Assembly (NCBI RefSeq): GCF_002220865.2 | Contig: NZ_NHRJ02000003.1 | Location: 249,244-313,243, forward strand | DNA: 64,000 bases | Origin: Paenibacillus xerothermodurans | GTDB lineage: Bacteria > Bacillota > Bacilli > Paenibacillales > NBRC-103111 | Reading direction: 5' to 3' | Shown: positions 26,566 through 33,641 of the stretch, piece by piece | Numbering within the stretch: the stretch's first letter is position 1 | How the letters are laid out: the number at the start of each line of letters is the position of its first letter | The notes under the pieces: generated by a model | What the model saw: only the letters and a program-made list of their open reading frames with translations | What the model was told of the DNA's origin: nothing | The model's database searches: none | Made by a program: the position numbers and the translations under genes

Positions 26566-26738
26566 GCCGGGTGTTACGGTTTTAACTATAGACAGAACCC
26601 AGCGTATAGACCCGTCACGAGTGCCTCTTCCGCTAGGGTTTGGCGCTTTTGGCTTGGGGGCTGAGTCCTTGTACGAATACGAGGTGCCATCGATCACAAT
26701 TCCTACCATTAGATAGGAGTCGATTGCGAAACTAGCTT

Positions 26739-26769
26739 GGAGTCAATCCTACGTGGATGGCTCCTTTTT
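26739..26769 (+). terminator. Plus-strand terminator near the left end of the yhbH element
   Basis: GGAG...ATCC-TACG-GGAT...CTCC followed by TTTTT. No plus-strand gene precedes it in the integrated state. In the excised circle it would lie downstream of the recombinase gene, across the joined ends. Confidence 0.6.
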
Positions 26770-26906
26770 GTCGTGGTGCGGTGCGGCGTTGCTTTACAGA
26801 AGGGCGATTACACCTGTTGCTTTGTCCAAACATTAATAAAAATTTAACATAAGGTAATAACAGCAGGCGGACGAGAAAATTTAACGTCAGGCAAGGAGAG
26901 ATACGT

Positions 26907-27872
26907 ATGAAAGGACTTATACTATGCGCCGGAAAAGGAACCCGGCTCTATCCGTTCACCTACTCCTATCCGAAAGCACTAGTTCCCGTAGCCAATGTTC
27001 CTGTACTGCAAACCTGCATCGAAAAGTTGGCAGAGTTGGATGTGCGAGAAGTTGGCATTGTTATACAACCGTCCCAGGAGCCCATTATCAAGGCACACAT
27101 CGGCGGCGGGGAGCGATGGGGGTTGGAGATCTCTTACATTCATCAGCATCACCCCGCTGGAATATCGGATGCTGTTCGGCAGGCAGAGCGCTTTATAAAT
27201 GGAAGTCCCTTCGTGCTTCTGCTCGGAGACAACCTGATCGCTGAATCGCTTTTGCCGCTCAAACAGTTGTTTCAAGCCGAAGACAGTGCCGCAGCTCTAG
27301 TGCTGAAACGCATTGACAATCCCGCCGGCTATGGAATAGCTGAGGTGGCGGGCCGGCGTGTGGTTGGATTGGAAGAGAAGCCCCTGCACCCCAAATCCAA
27401 CCTAGCGGCGATGGGGGCGTATGTGTTCGGTCCCGCCATTTTCCAGGCAATCTCCGCCATAGCTCCATCCGCGAGGGGCGAATACGAGATCACAGACGCG
27501 ATCCAATGGCTCATAGACCGAAACCATGCGGTATCCTACCATGTGACAGATAAACCGCCGTTTGACGTTGGGACAGCCGAGCGCTGGCTGGAAGCGAACC
27601 GATGGATGCTGGACGATCGCAAGGGGGACGTGATTCACAACACTGCCGCGCTGGAGAACTGCCGTATTATTTCACCGGTGAACATCGCACGCGGAACGGT
27701 GTTGCAAAACTGTGTCATTGGGCCATATGTTACCATTGGCGCCGATGCGTTCATCGAGGACTGCCGGATTGAGAACAGTATCATTCTGGATGAGGTGTAT
27801 TTGAAGCATATTTCTCATGCTGTGAAAGAGACTATCCTTGGCTATCGCTCCGTCTTGGTTGGCGGGATGTAG
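26907..27872 (+). CDS. Sugar-phosphate nucleotidyltransferase (RmlA-like)
   Basis: A 321-residue enzyme making NDP-sugars from NTP and sugar-1-phosphate. Signature MKGLILCAGKGTRLYPFTYSYPKAL (in parts) carries the nucleotide-binding loop and catalytic Arg/Lys. LLGDNL holds the metal Asp, EEKPLHPKSNLA and GEYEITDAIQWLI follow, and PPFDVGTAERWLEAN fits glucose-1-phosphate thymidylyl- or uridylyltransferases. The C-terminus has left-handed beta-helix-type repeats (IISPVNIARGTVLQNCVIGPYVTIGADAF). It sits after a GGAGAG site. As element cargo it could supply a spore-surface or cell-wall sugar, but nothing in the sequence shows that. Confidence 0.85.
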   Translation: MKGLILCAGKGTRLYPFTYSYPKALVPVANVPVLQTCIEKLAELDVREVGIVIQPSQEPIIKAHIGGGERWGLEISYIHQHHPAGISDAVRQAERFINGSPFVLLLGDNLIAESLLPLKQLFQAEDSAAALVLKRIDNPAGYGIAEVAGRRVVGLEEKPLHPKSNLAAMGAYVFGPAIFQAISAIAPSARGEYEITDAIQWLIDRNHAVSYHVTDKPPFDVGTAERWLEANRWMLDDRKGDVIHNTAALENCRIISPVNIARGTVLQNCVIGPYVTIGADAFIEDCRIENSIILDEVYLKHISHAVKETILGYRSVLVGGM

Positions 27873-28033
27873 CGTGTACACCAATCAACGCCGTCGCCGT
27901 TTCCTATCCAACGTGCGGGATCGACTTTTTTTCTGGCCTATTGGTTCGGTGGAACCGTGAGTTCCACTGTACCGGCATGGGACGATCCTTTGAGCTCATA
28001 CATTTTAGGAAAACGGCGGCGGAGGTGACAGCC

Positions 28034-28210
28034 ATGAAGCTGTCTCTGGTAGAAGTAGAAGGCGATAAGCCAGTGTCCGAATGGCTCGCGCGAAGGTTAA
28101 AGGATTTCGTGTATGAAAAGAGCGGATTGGAAGTGAGCGTGCAGCTTCAACCTTTGCCCGACGCGGGCAGCCGTGTGGGGGGAGAGGCGAAGTCCGATGC
28201 AGCCCGGTAA
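28034..28210 (+). CDS. Small protein coupled to the yhbH-element recombinase
   Basis: A 58-codon ORF (MKLSLVEVEGDKPVSEWLARRLKDFVYEK...) with a GGAGGTGA ribosome site. It ends 14 bases inside the recombinase gene, so the two genes are probably translated together. It is charged and looks soluble, with one likely amphipathic helix (PVSEWLARRLKDFVYEK). I recognise no family. Small proteins beside serine integrases are often recombination directionality factors (SprB in SPbeta is of similar size), so that is a testable role. Confidence 0.6.
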   Translation: MKLSLVEVEGDKPVSEWLARRLKDFVYEKSGLEVSVQLQPLPDAGSRVGGEAKSDAAR

Positions 28211-29732
28211 AATGAAGTGTGCCGTATACGCTCGCGTAAGCACAGACCAGCAGGGCGATTCCATTGAAAATCAGGTCAGCCAGTGCCGTGAATTTATCAC
28301 CAGACTTGGCGGCGACTACGACCATGTAGATATCCAGGTATACCGGGACGAGGCCGTGTCCGGTTATTACACAAGCGTGTTTGAGCGTGCGTCCATGAAA
28401 AGGGCGATTCATGATGCTAAGGCAGGCCTGTTCAAGCTGCTGGTGTTCAAAGAGGTCAGCCGTGTGGGCCGGGACAAACAGGAGAATCCGGCAATTATTG
28501 GCATGTTCGAACAGTATGGCGTCCGGGTCATCGCGATCAATGACAATTACGATTCACTCAACAAAGATAACATCACCTTCGATATTTTATCAGTGTTATC
28601 AGAGCAGGAGAGCAAAAAGATTTCCGCCCGCGTAAGCAGCGCCAGAAAGCAGAAAGCCCGTAGAGGCCAGTGGAACGGGGAGCCGCCCATTGGCTATAAG
28701 GTTGATAAACTGACGAAAAAACTGGTAGCGGATCCCGAGTTGCAGCATATCCCACGCCTAATATTCGATTTGTATGTAAATCACGGATTAGGCACCTTTA
28801 AGGTAGCGCAGCACTTAAACCAGCTTGGAATACAGACGCGTCACGGCAACCTGTGGAGTCGTGAAAGTGTGAATAAAATATTGCGCAATGCAGCGTATGT
28901 TGGACATGTTGTATATGGCACGCGGCGCAACCAGCTGAAGCGGCAGTATGACGACAGCGGAAAAATGACCAAGCGCAAGGTTCAAATCAAGCTGTCTCCG
29001 GCCGAGTGGCAGATCGTGCAAGCGGCGCATGAGGCGCTGATCGACGAGCAATTGTTCCGAAGGGCGCAGGCCATCCTGTCGGCCAGAGGCCGAAATTCAG
29101 CGCCCAAGCGGGCTGCACATCCGCTAACTGGCATTTTATTTTGCGGTTTATGCCGTGCGGGCATGGTGTGCCAGAAGCGAAGCTCCGCCGGGAAGACCTA
29201 CCGCTATTATATTTGCAAAACATACCACAAATACGGTCGCGCCGCATGTCCTCAGGCGAACAGCAATGCCGAGGAGCTTGAGGACGCAATCTTGAACGCA
29301 TGCCGGAACAAACTGCTGGCATTCCCTGAGGAACGTATCGTTATGACGATCAGCATGCAGAAGGAGAAACAAAGAATGGAACAGGAGCTCCACTTGCTGC
29401 AGGAGAAAGTGAAGAAGTGGAGCCAAGATCAGTTGGACATTTTTCAACAGCGAGATTTATTCCCGAATAGTGTGTATGAGCAGCAGATGCGATCGATCAA
29501 GCGCAGCATCCAATCGGCTGAAATGCGGCTGGCGCAGCTCTGGCGGCAGCTGGAGGCATGCGGGGCAACGCACGACGCTGCTTCCGAACTACGGCCGCTA
29601 GTAGTGAAGTTCAAACGGCTCGAGCTGGATGAACTATGTCAGAAAAGGGTTCTGTTTCATGAATTGATCACAAGAGTTGATCTTACCGGCGGTCAAGTGC
29701 ACATCCACTACACGTATGATTTCACAAAGTAA
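28197..29732 (+). CDS. Large serine recombinase of the yhbH element
   Basis: A 511-residue serine recombinase. The resolvase domain has the nucleophile in YARVSTDQQGDSIENQ (Ser15), then YRDEAVSGYY, FKEVSRVGRDKQEN and ILSVLSEQESKKISARVSSARK. The recombinase domain shows PPIGYKVD, IPRLIFDLYVNHGLGTFKVAQHLN and KILRNAAYVGHVVYG. A zinc ribbon (FCGLCRAGMVC...YYICKTY...AACP) and a C-terminal coiled coil (about 380-480) follow. I chose ATG 28197, with GGGGGGAGAGG upstream. It is only distantly similar to the spoVR-element enzyme, as expected if each recognises its own core. It points toward the right attachment core, 437 bp away. Confidence 0.92.
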   Translation: MQPGKMKCAVYARVSTDQQGDSIENQVSQCREFITRLGGDYDHVDIQVYRDEAVSGYYTSVFERASMKRAIHDAKAGLFKLLVFKEVSRVGRDKQENPAIIGMFEQYGVRVIAINDNYDSLNKDNITFDILSVLSEQESKKISARVSSARKQKARRGQWNGEPPIGYKVDKLTKKLVADPELQHIPRLIFDLYVNHGLGTFKVAQHLNQLGIQTRHGNLWSRESVNKILRNAAYVGHVVYGTRRNQLKRQYDDSGKMTKRKVQIKLSPAEWQIVQAAHEALIDEQLFRRAQAILSARGRNSAPKRAAHPLTGILFCGLCRAGMVCQKRSSAGKTYRYYICKTYHKYGRAACPQANSNAEELEDAILNACRNKLLAFPEERIVMTISMQKEKQRMEQELHLLQEKVKKWSQDQLDIFQQRDLFPNSVYEQQMRSIKRSIQSAEMRLAQLWRQLEACGATHDAASELRPLVVKFKRLELDELCQKRVLFHELITRVDLTGGQVHIHYTYDFTK

Positions 29733-30110
29733 CTTTGGCCGACACGTCAAAATTGGCAGCCTACAGTGTCACGGCCGACATTGGCGCGCGAGCGTGCCCG
29801 GTGTGAGAAAATGCTGGCCCAAGCTGCATCCGAGGCTTTGGCATTGGTAGTTGTAAGATAACTGCTCATCGCTCTAATCGAAGATATATTGCCAGCGCAA
29901 AACGTAGATGAACACACGAGGCTGCGGCTGGCGGCGAAAAAGCGCCAATGCCCGCGTCCGCCTTGCGTTTATCCAAGGTGCTGTGGGGTATTTTTCGTTC
30001 GGGGACACATCATGCGTGGCCGCTTTGTTTCATAATAATGGAAAGCGAAAGCGGAGTATAAAGCAGCAGCACCCGTCGGCTAAGTAACGCTCGGATCGTT
30101 AACTACATAT
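29733..30110. other. Non-coding tail of the yhbH element
   Basis: No intact gene is visible. GGCCGACA occurs twice just after the recombinase stop (29747 area and 29772 area). A short open frame (VSRPTLARERARCEKMLAQ...) ends at about 29861 without a start or ribosome site. This may be decayed coding DNA. Confidence 0.3.
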
Positions 30111-30156
30111 AAAAGTCTGCGTGAGCAGTACTATCCCCTCACGCAGACTTTTTTAG
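30111..30156. terminator. Bidirectional terminator just inside the right end of the yhbH element
   Basis: A perfect stem, AAAAGTCTGCGTGAG / CTCACGCAGACTTTT, with T-runs on both strands. It lies 16 bp from the right core and includes the TAG that ends the truncated yhbH frame. It would stop both the recombinase transcript and unexcised yhbH mRNA. Confidence 0.9.
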
Positions 30157-30835
30157 TTCGTTGCGACACACCCATGGAACCGGATGTATCCATCATAGCG
30201 ATGATCAAAGCGTTGGACTGCGGGGTGACAATTTCGTCCCACGTTTTGAACCGCAGGTCGTCGGGATTGATACCATGTATGCCTGGCGCCCCGGACGTCG
30301 CATTCCGCCGCAAATTTTCCAGAATTGTTTTCTTTTTGTCTATGTTCGACATGATTCCCTTCTTACGAATATCGTTGAACACGATCTCTCGGCTGGTGAT
30401 GACATCCTTTTCCTTTTGCTGCAGATTGGGCAGCTCCAACTCTTCAAACAGCATCGATTCCAACTGTTCCAACTCGACTTCCGCATCATAATAGTCGTCA
30501 CCCGGTTTATCGCCGGCACCCTCGCCTTTGCCCGGTCCTTGTGCCGGGGTTGGATCAACGCCGAGCACATCGCCTACCTGGCTGTCGCCATCCCCCTGAC
30601 CGACATGCTTGCTTTTGTTAAAATTGTAACGGAATCTGTATTCGTCCAGACTTCGGATGGGCACCTTAATGATTTGCTTGCCGTCAGACATGATAATACT
30701 GTCGTCCGTGACTAAGTCCGGCAAATTTTGTTTGATAGCATCCCGCACTTTTTGTTGATGGCGGGTTTGGTCCTGATAGCCTTTACGGTGAAGAGACCAA
30801 TCCTCGCGCGAAACAGTAAATAACGGTTCTGTCAT
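30131..30835 (-). CDS. yhbH: YhbH, N-terminal part (5' half of an interrupted gene)
   Basis: Of 234 codons, the first 222 encode YhbH ([37 protein letters not shown] in parts, [26 protein letters not shown], a Gly/Asp-rich linker, [15 protein letters not shown]). The last 12 ([12 protein letters not shown]) are element sequence. The break falls inside DTSGSMG (residues 216-222), the DxSxS metal-ion site of VWA domains. The start follows AGGAGGAG. YhbH is a mother-cell sporulation protein in B. subtilis. The fragment should be inactive until the element is removed. Confidence 0.92.
   Translation of the reverse strand: MTEPLFTVSREDWSLHRKGYQDQTRHQQKVRDAIKQNLPDLVTDDSIIMSDGKQIIKVPIRSLDEYRFRYNFNKSKHVGQGDGDSQVGDVLGVDPTPAQGPGKGEGAGDKPGDDYYDAEVELEQLESMLFEELELPNLQQKEKDVITSREIVFNDIRKKGIMSNIDKKKTILENLRRNATSGAPGIHGINPDDLRFKTWDEIVTPQSNALIIAMMDTSGSMGVSQRTKKVCVRG
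30170..30178 (-). repeat. Right attachment core of the yhbH element
   Basis: A second copy of TCCATGGGT (minus strand). The element side is GTGTCGCAAC. Joined with the left element side, the circle junction has inverted arms ACACCC / GGGTGT around GGCTCCAT, giving TC as the central dinucleotide shared by both sites. Confidence 0.83.
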
Positions 30836-30988
30836 GTCAAACTCCTCCTACTGATTGATCCAGCCGTGCTGCGCTGCGGCACAGCGGGCTGTGTAATGCA
30901 ATGGGTGTGACAGGACAAAGCAAAACAGAGTCTGTTACTAAATATATTCAAGCTGCAGGGGGATATGTGAGCGGGGCGATTGACTAAA

Positions 30989-31046
30989 TTTTGTCGGCCT
31001 GACTCAGCCGCCGTTTAGTCGGAAGCTGTCCAGTTCGCAGTGAAAA
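30989..31046. promoter_or_regulatory. Third copy of the three-part motif, upstream of yhbH and mgtC
   Basis: TTTTGTC (GT at 30993), TTTAGTC (31018) and CAGTTCGCAGTGAAAAT (31033) resemble the motifs before the aldolase and tctC genes. The spacing here is 25 and 15 instead of 21 and 17. It lies in the roughly 460-bp gap between the divergent yhbH and mgtC-type genes, outside both elements. A TATAAT-type -10 (CTATAATACG near 31126) follows toward mgtC. No clear sigma-E promoter for yhbH was found. Confidence 0.4.
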
Positions 31047-31155
31047 TCGACGCAGGTGCGCTTATGATAGAAGCAGTAAAACTTAATTCACGGCTTATGT
31101 TGCAATGTAGATTGATCTATGCTATAATACGTAATTCCCTTTGGATACTTAGTCG

Positions 31156-31188
31156 CACCCGTTTCCTTCTCAGGAGGTAAGCGGGTGT
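31156..31188 (+). promoter_or_regulatory. Hairpin covering a ribosome site in the mgtC leader
   Basis: CACCCG-TTTCCT pairs with AGGAGG-TAAG-CGGGTG. The stem hides the AGGAGG site and the GTG of the short ORF at 31185. Such structures can couple translation or transcription to RNA refolding. Confidence 0.45.
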
Positions 31189-31277
31189 TTGTGTTGCCAA
31201 CCGGGCGGCGTTCCATTATACTGTCAAACTATACATTTCGCCCAACATACAACCACGCATGTCAAAGGAAAAAATAA
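31185..31277 (+). CDS. Possible 30-residue leader peptide upstream of the MgtC-family gene
   Basis: GTG start 7 bases after AGGAGG, then MFVLPTGRRSIILSNYTF and on to KRKK-like basic residues before TAA at 31275. It ends 22 bases before the MgtC-type ATG. No family is recognised. Leader peptides control mgt genes in enteric bacteria, but homology is not implied. Confidence 0.4.
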   Translation: MFVLPTGRRSIILSNYTFRPTYNHACQRKK

Positions 31278-31299
31278 AAAAGGAGAGGGGGTGCTTTGG

Positions 31300-31980
31300 A
31301 TGCTCGAAGAATTGATAAAGCTGGGTATCGCTCTGCTGTTAGGCTTCATGATCGGCGTAGACCGCGAACTCAAACACAAACCGCTCGGAATGAAAACGAG
31401 TATGGTAATTTCAGTTGCAAGCTGCCTTATTACTATCGTATCTATTGAAGCTGTGCAAAAGTTCGCCATTCCGGGCCAGACGAATACAGACCCTCTGAGG
31501 CTGGCCGCACAAATTGTGAGCGGCGTCGGTTTCATTGGTGCAGGCGTTATCTTGCGGCGTTCTAATGACGTTATTTCGGGATTGACTACTGCGGCTATGG
31601 TATGGGCTGCCTCCGGACTTGGAATCGCGTCGGGAGCCGGTTTTTACGCCGAAGCAGCAGCGGCGGTGGTGCTCATTATTATCGCCGTTAATCTATTTCC
31701 TATGATTATCAAGCTGTTCGGACCGCACAAGCTCAATGAGCGTGATCTGTCCTTGCATATCATCGTACAGCAGAACGACGACATTTCCGCGTTGTTGGAA
31801 GACGTGGGCCGGGAGTTGGTCCGGGTTAAGCATATCAAAGTAAAAGATATCAGTGATGCGCGCCAATCTTTGCACTTGATCGTATCTGCTCCAGCAAAGA
31901 TGCAAATGATGGACGTTTATTCAAAAATCAAGCAGCTGCCTCACGTTAGCGAAGTGGAAATTACTAATATTAGTTCCTAA
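31300..31980 (+). CDS. MgtC/SapB-family membrane protein
   Basis: A 226-residue protein with four or five membrane segments and the family core IALLLGFMIGVDRELKHKPLGMKTSMVI (in parts), RLAAQIVSGVGFIGAGVIL and GLTTAAMVWAASGLGIASGAG. A cytoplasmic ACT-like C-terminal domain follows (about 140-226). MgtC proteins help cells at low Mg2+ or acid pH, partly by modulating ATP synthase. I chose ATG 31300 after AGGAGAGGGGG; the longer frame from 31189 runs through the leader. It appears monocistronic. Confidence 0.88.
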   Translation: MLEELIKLGIALLLGFMIGVDRELKHKPLGMKTSMVISVASCLITIVSIEAVQKFAIPGQTNTDPLRLAAQIVSGVGFIGAGVILRRSNDVISGLTTAAMVWAASGLGIASGAGFYAEAAAAVVLIIIAVNLFPMIIKLFGPHKLNERDLSLHIIVQQNDDISALLEDVGRELVRVKHIKVKDISDARQSLHLIVSAPAKMQMMDVYSKIKQLPHVSEVEITNISS

Positions 31981-32068
31981 CGATCAAACTTGGCATCGCT
32001 CCGCTAAATCATTTATTATTAGGATGACGTTTAGATACAGAATGATCGGCTGGAGGGGATGAAGTTAC

Positions 32069-32452
32069 ATGAATACAAAATTTGTCGCGATCGGCAGCAT
32101 CTGCGCATTTCTATCTGTCGCACTGGGAGCTTTCGGCGCTCATCTGTTAGAGGATCGGCTATCACCCGATATGTTGGCCGTGTATGAAACCGGCGTGCAA
32201 TATCAAATGATGCATTCGCTGGGTCTGATCGCGCTAGGCATAGCGGCTGCTTTCCTGCCAAGCAGCGGGAAGCTGAGCGCTGCGGGCTGGCTGATGCTCG
32301 CGGGTATCGTACTGTTTTCAGGCAGCCTGTATGTACTAAGTCTGACGGGAGTGCGGGTATTGGGCGCGATCACACCACTGGGCGGCGTCGCTTTCCTAAT
32401 CAGTTGGGGCTTGTTTGCCACAGCTGTTTTGACCGGAAAAAAAGCGCAGTAA
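32069..32452 (+). CDS. DUF423 membrane protein (YwdK-like)
   Basis: A 127-residue protein with four hydrophobic segments: FVAIGSICAFLSVALGAFGAHLLED, the YQMMHSLGLIALGIAAAF region, WLMLAGIVLFSGSLYVLSLTG and LGAITPLGGVAFLISWGLFA. The GAFGAH and YQMMH motifs are diagnostic of DUF423. The function is unknown. It has its own GGAGGGG site and ends in a strong terminator. Confidence 0.88.
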   Translation: MNTKFVAIGSICAFLSVALGAFGAHLLEDRLSPDMLAVYETGVQYQMMHSLGLIALGIAAAFLPSSGKLSAAGWLMLAGIVLFSGSLYVLSLTGVRVLGAITPLGGVAFLISWGLFATAVLTGKKAQ

Positions 32453-32470
32453 TTCCATGGAACAAAACAG

Positions 32471-32517
32471 AAAAGTCCGCTGGCGGAAACTTTAACGTTT
32501 TCGCTGCGGACTTTTTT
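32471..32517. terminator. Bidirectional terminator between convergent genes
   Basis: AAAAGTCCGC / GCGGACTTTTTT stem with a long loop that itself can pair (GCGGAAA/TTTTCGC), between genes ending at 32452 (+) and 32517 (-). Confidence 0.8.
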
Positions 32518-33023
32518 CACTTATTCACCGTATAATCTTCAATTTCATTGATTTTAAACATATAAACCTGCTTCTCATCCACGTGATACACGGACATGTT
32601 ACCGCCTTGCTCGTCGACGTTGAGAATCCGACAGGGCAGGCTGAGCTTAGTGCCTCGACTTTTCACCACTGATAAACGGATAAGCGCATTTTGCTGCTTA
32701 AGCACTTCGAATTCTTGAAGCACGAGCGCAAACGGACCTCTATTCGCCGCGCTGTTATTTTTGTTTACGCTGATTGTGCCACCGGTCAGATCGACCGCGT
32801 TAGAATGACGCTTCACTGCATCTCGCTTGCTGACGGTCTGTTTCAGCACTTGCTCTATGGTTTCACCCAAGTGAATGCCTTCCGTGATTTCGTAATCAGT
32901 CACCTGAGCGGAATTTAGCAGGTTCAACAGTTTTTCTAAAGCGCGGCCGTTGGTGTCGGCTTCTATGAGAATTTCTGTCTTGAATAGGTATTTTTTCCGG
33001 TGTGAATTGTTTTCCGCAACCAT
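32517..33023 (-). CDS. Conserved-looking hypothetical protein
   Basis: A 168-residue soluble protein with no signal or membrane segment. The N-terminal part (KKYLFKTEILIEADTNGRALEKLLNLLNSAQVTDYEI in parts) looks like an alpha/beta ferredoxin-type fold. The C-terminal part (LPCRILNVDEQGGNMSVYHVDEKQVYMFKINEIEDY) looks like a small beta domain that could bind RNA or nucleotides. I do not recognise the family. A GGAGACAC site precedes the ATG. Confidence 0.6.
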   Translation of the reverse strand: MVAENNSHRKKYLFKTEILIEADTNGRALEKLLNLLNSAQVTDYEITEGIHLGETIEQVLKQTVSKRDAVKRHSNAVDLTGGTISVNKNNSAANRGPFALVLQEFEVLKQQNALIRLSVVKSRGTKLSLPCRILNVDEQGGNMSVYHVDEKQVYMFKINEIEDYTVNK

Positions 33024-33177
33024 GTGTGTCTCCTTTAAACTGCTGTGCTTGATGTCTCTTACTATACCATGTCCCTTCCGAGAAAAGTAGGCTGAGGCCC
33101 GTATTTTTCCTGCAGCTCACGCTTGCCAAATGCCTGTCATATATTGCTGTATCATCTCGACAAGGAGTGGGCTCAGA

Positions 33178-33480
33178 ATGATTCGCATGGAACCTGTTGA
33201 GTTAGATGGCTTTATCGCATTAGCCGTAGAAGTGAAGCTGCCGAAGACCACTTTGCTCGCCGTAACGACGGATAAAGGTTACATTATGTGTGGCGCTTTA
33301 GACGTGTCTCTTTTAAACGAGCGCCTCGGTGACCGCCGCATTATAGCCGCGAGAGCCACCGGTGTGCGCACCATTGAGGAGCTGCTGGACGCGCCTTTGG
33401 AATCTGTCACCGCCGAAGCGGAGCGGATGGGCATACTGCCTGGGATGAAGGGCAGAGATGCCGTGACTAAAATGAGGTAG
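33178..33480 (+). CDS. yunC: YunC-family protein (DUF1805)
   Basis: A 100-residue protein with MEPVELDGFIALAVEVKLPKTTLLAV, KGYIMCGALDVSLLNERL and the ARATGVRTIEELLDAPLESVT ending, which define YunC/DUF1805. The biochemical role is unknown. I chose ATG 33178 after AAGGAG; the frame from 33130 lacks a site. In B. subtilis yunC neighbours yunD; here the yunD-like gene is at 61095. Confidence 0.87.
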   Translation: MIRMEPVELDGFIALAVEVKLPKTTLLAVTTDKGYIMCGALDVSLLNERLGDRRIIAARATGVRTIEELLDAPLESVTAEAERMGILPGMKGRDAVTKMR

Positions 33481-33641
33481 ATTGGAAAATGGAGTGAATC
33501 TTATATGCAAGATGACAACCGGGCTCACAGCGCGGTTTTTTTATTCAAATAATCTATCAATCCGCCCGATCCGGCAAAGATTATGCTATAATATCATTTT
33601 GGACAAGCTCTTCAACATAAATTTATAAGAAGGAGAAGTTG

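Larger units (their letters stand above)
26557..30178. mobile_element. yhbH intervening element (about 3.6 kb, serine-recombinase type)
   Basis: Direct 9-bp cores ACCCATGGA (plus strand) at 26557-26565 and 30170-30178 lie within slightly longer near-identity (CCGG, one mismatch, core). Recombination between them removes 3,613 bp and restores YhbH in frame across its metal-binding motif. The element holds a sugar nucleotidyltransferase, a 58-codon ORF and a serine recombinase, all on the plus strand opposite to yhbH. No phage structural genes are present. It resembles a minimal version of known sporulation intervening elements. Developmental control is inferred. Confidence 0.87.

Noticed and set aside
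30836-31000. Sigma-E promoter for yhbH
   Set aside because: ATATT- and ATATC-like boxes exist on the minus strand, but none has a convincing CATA-type -10 at proper spacing.
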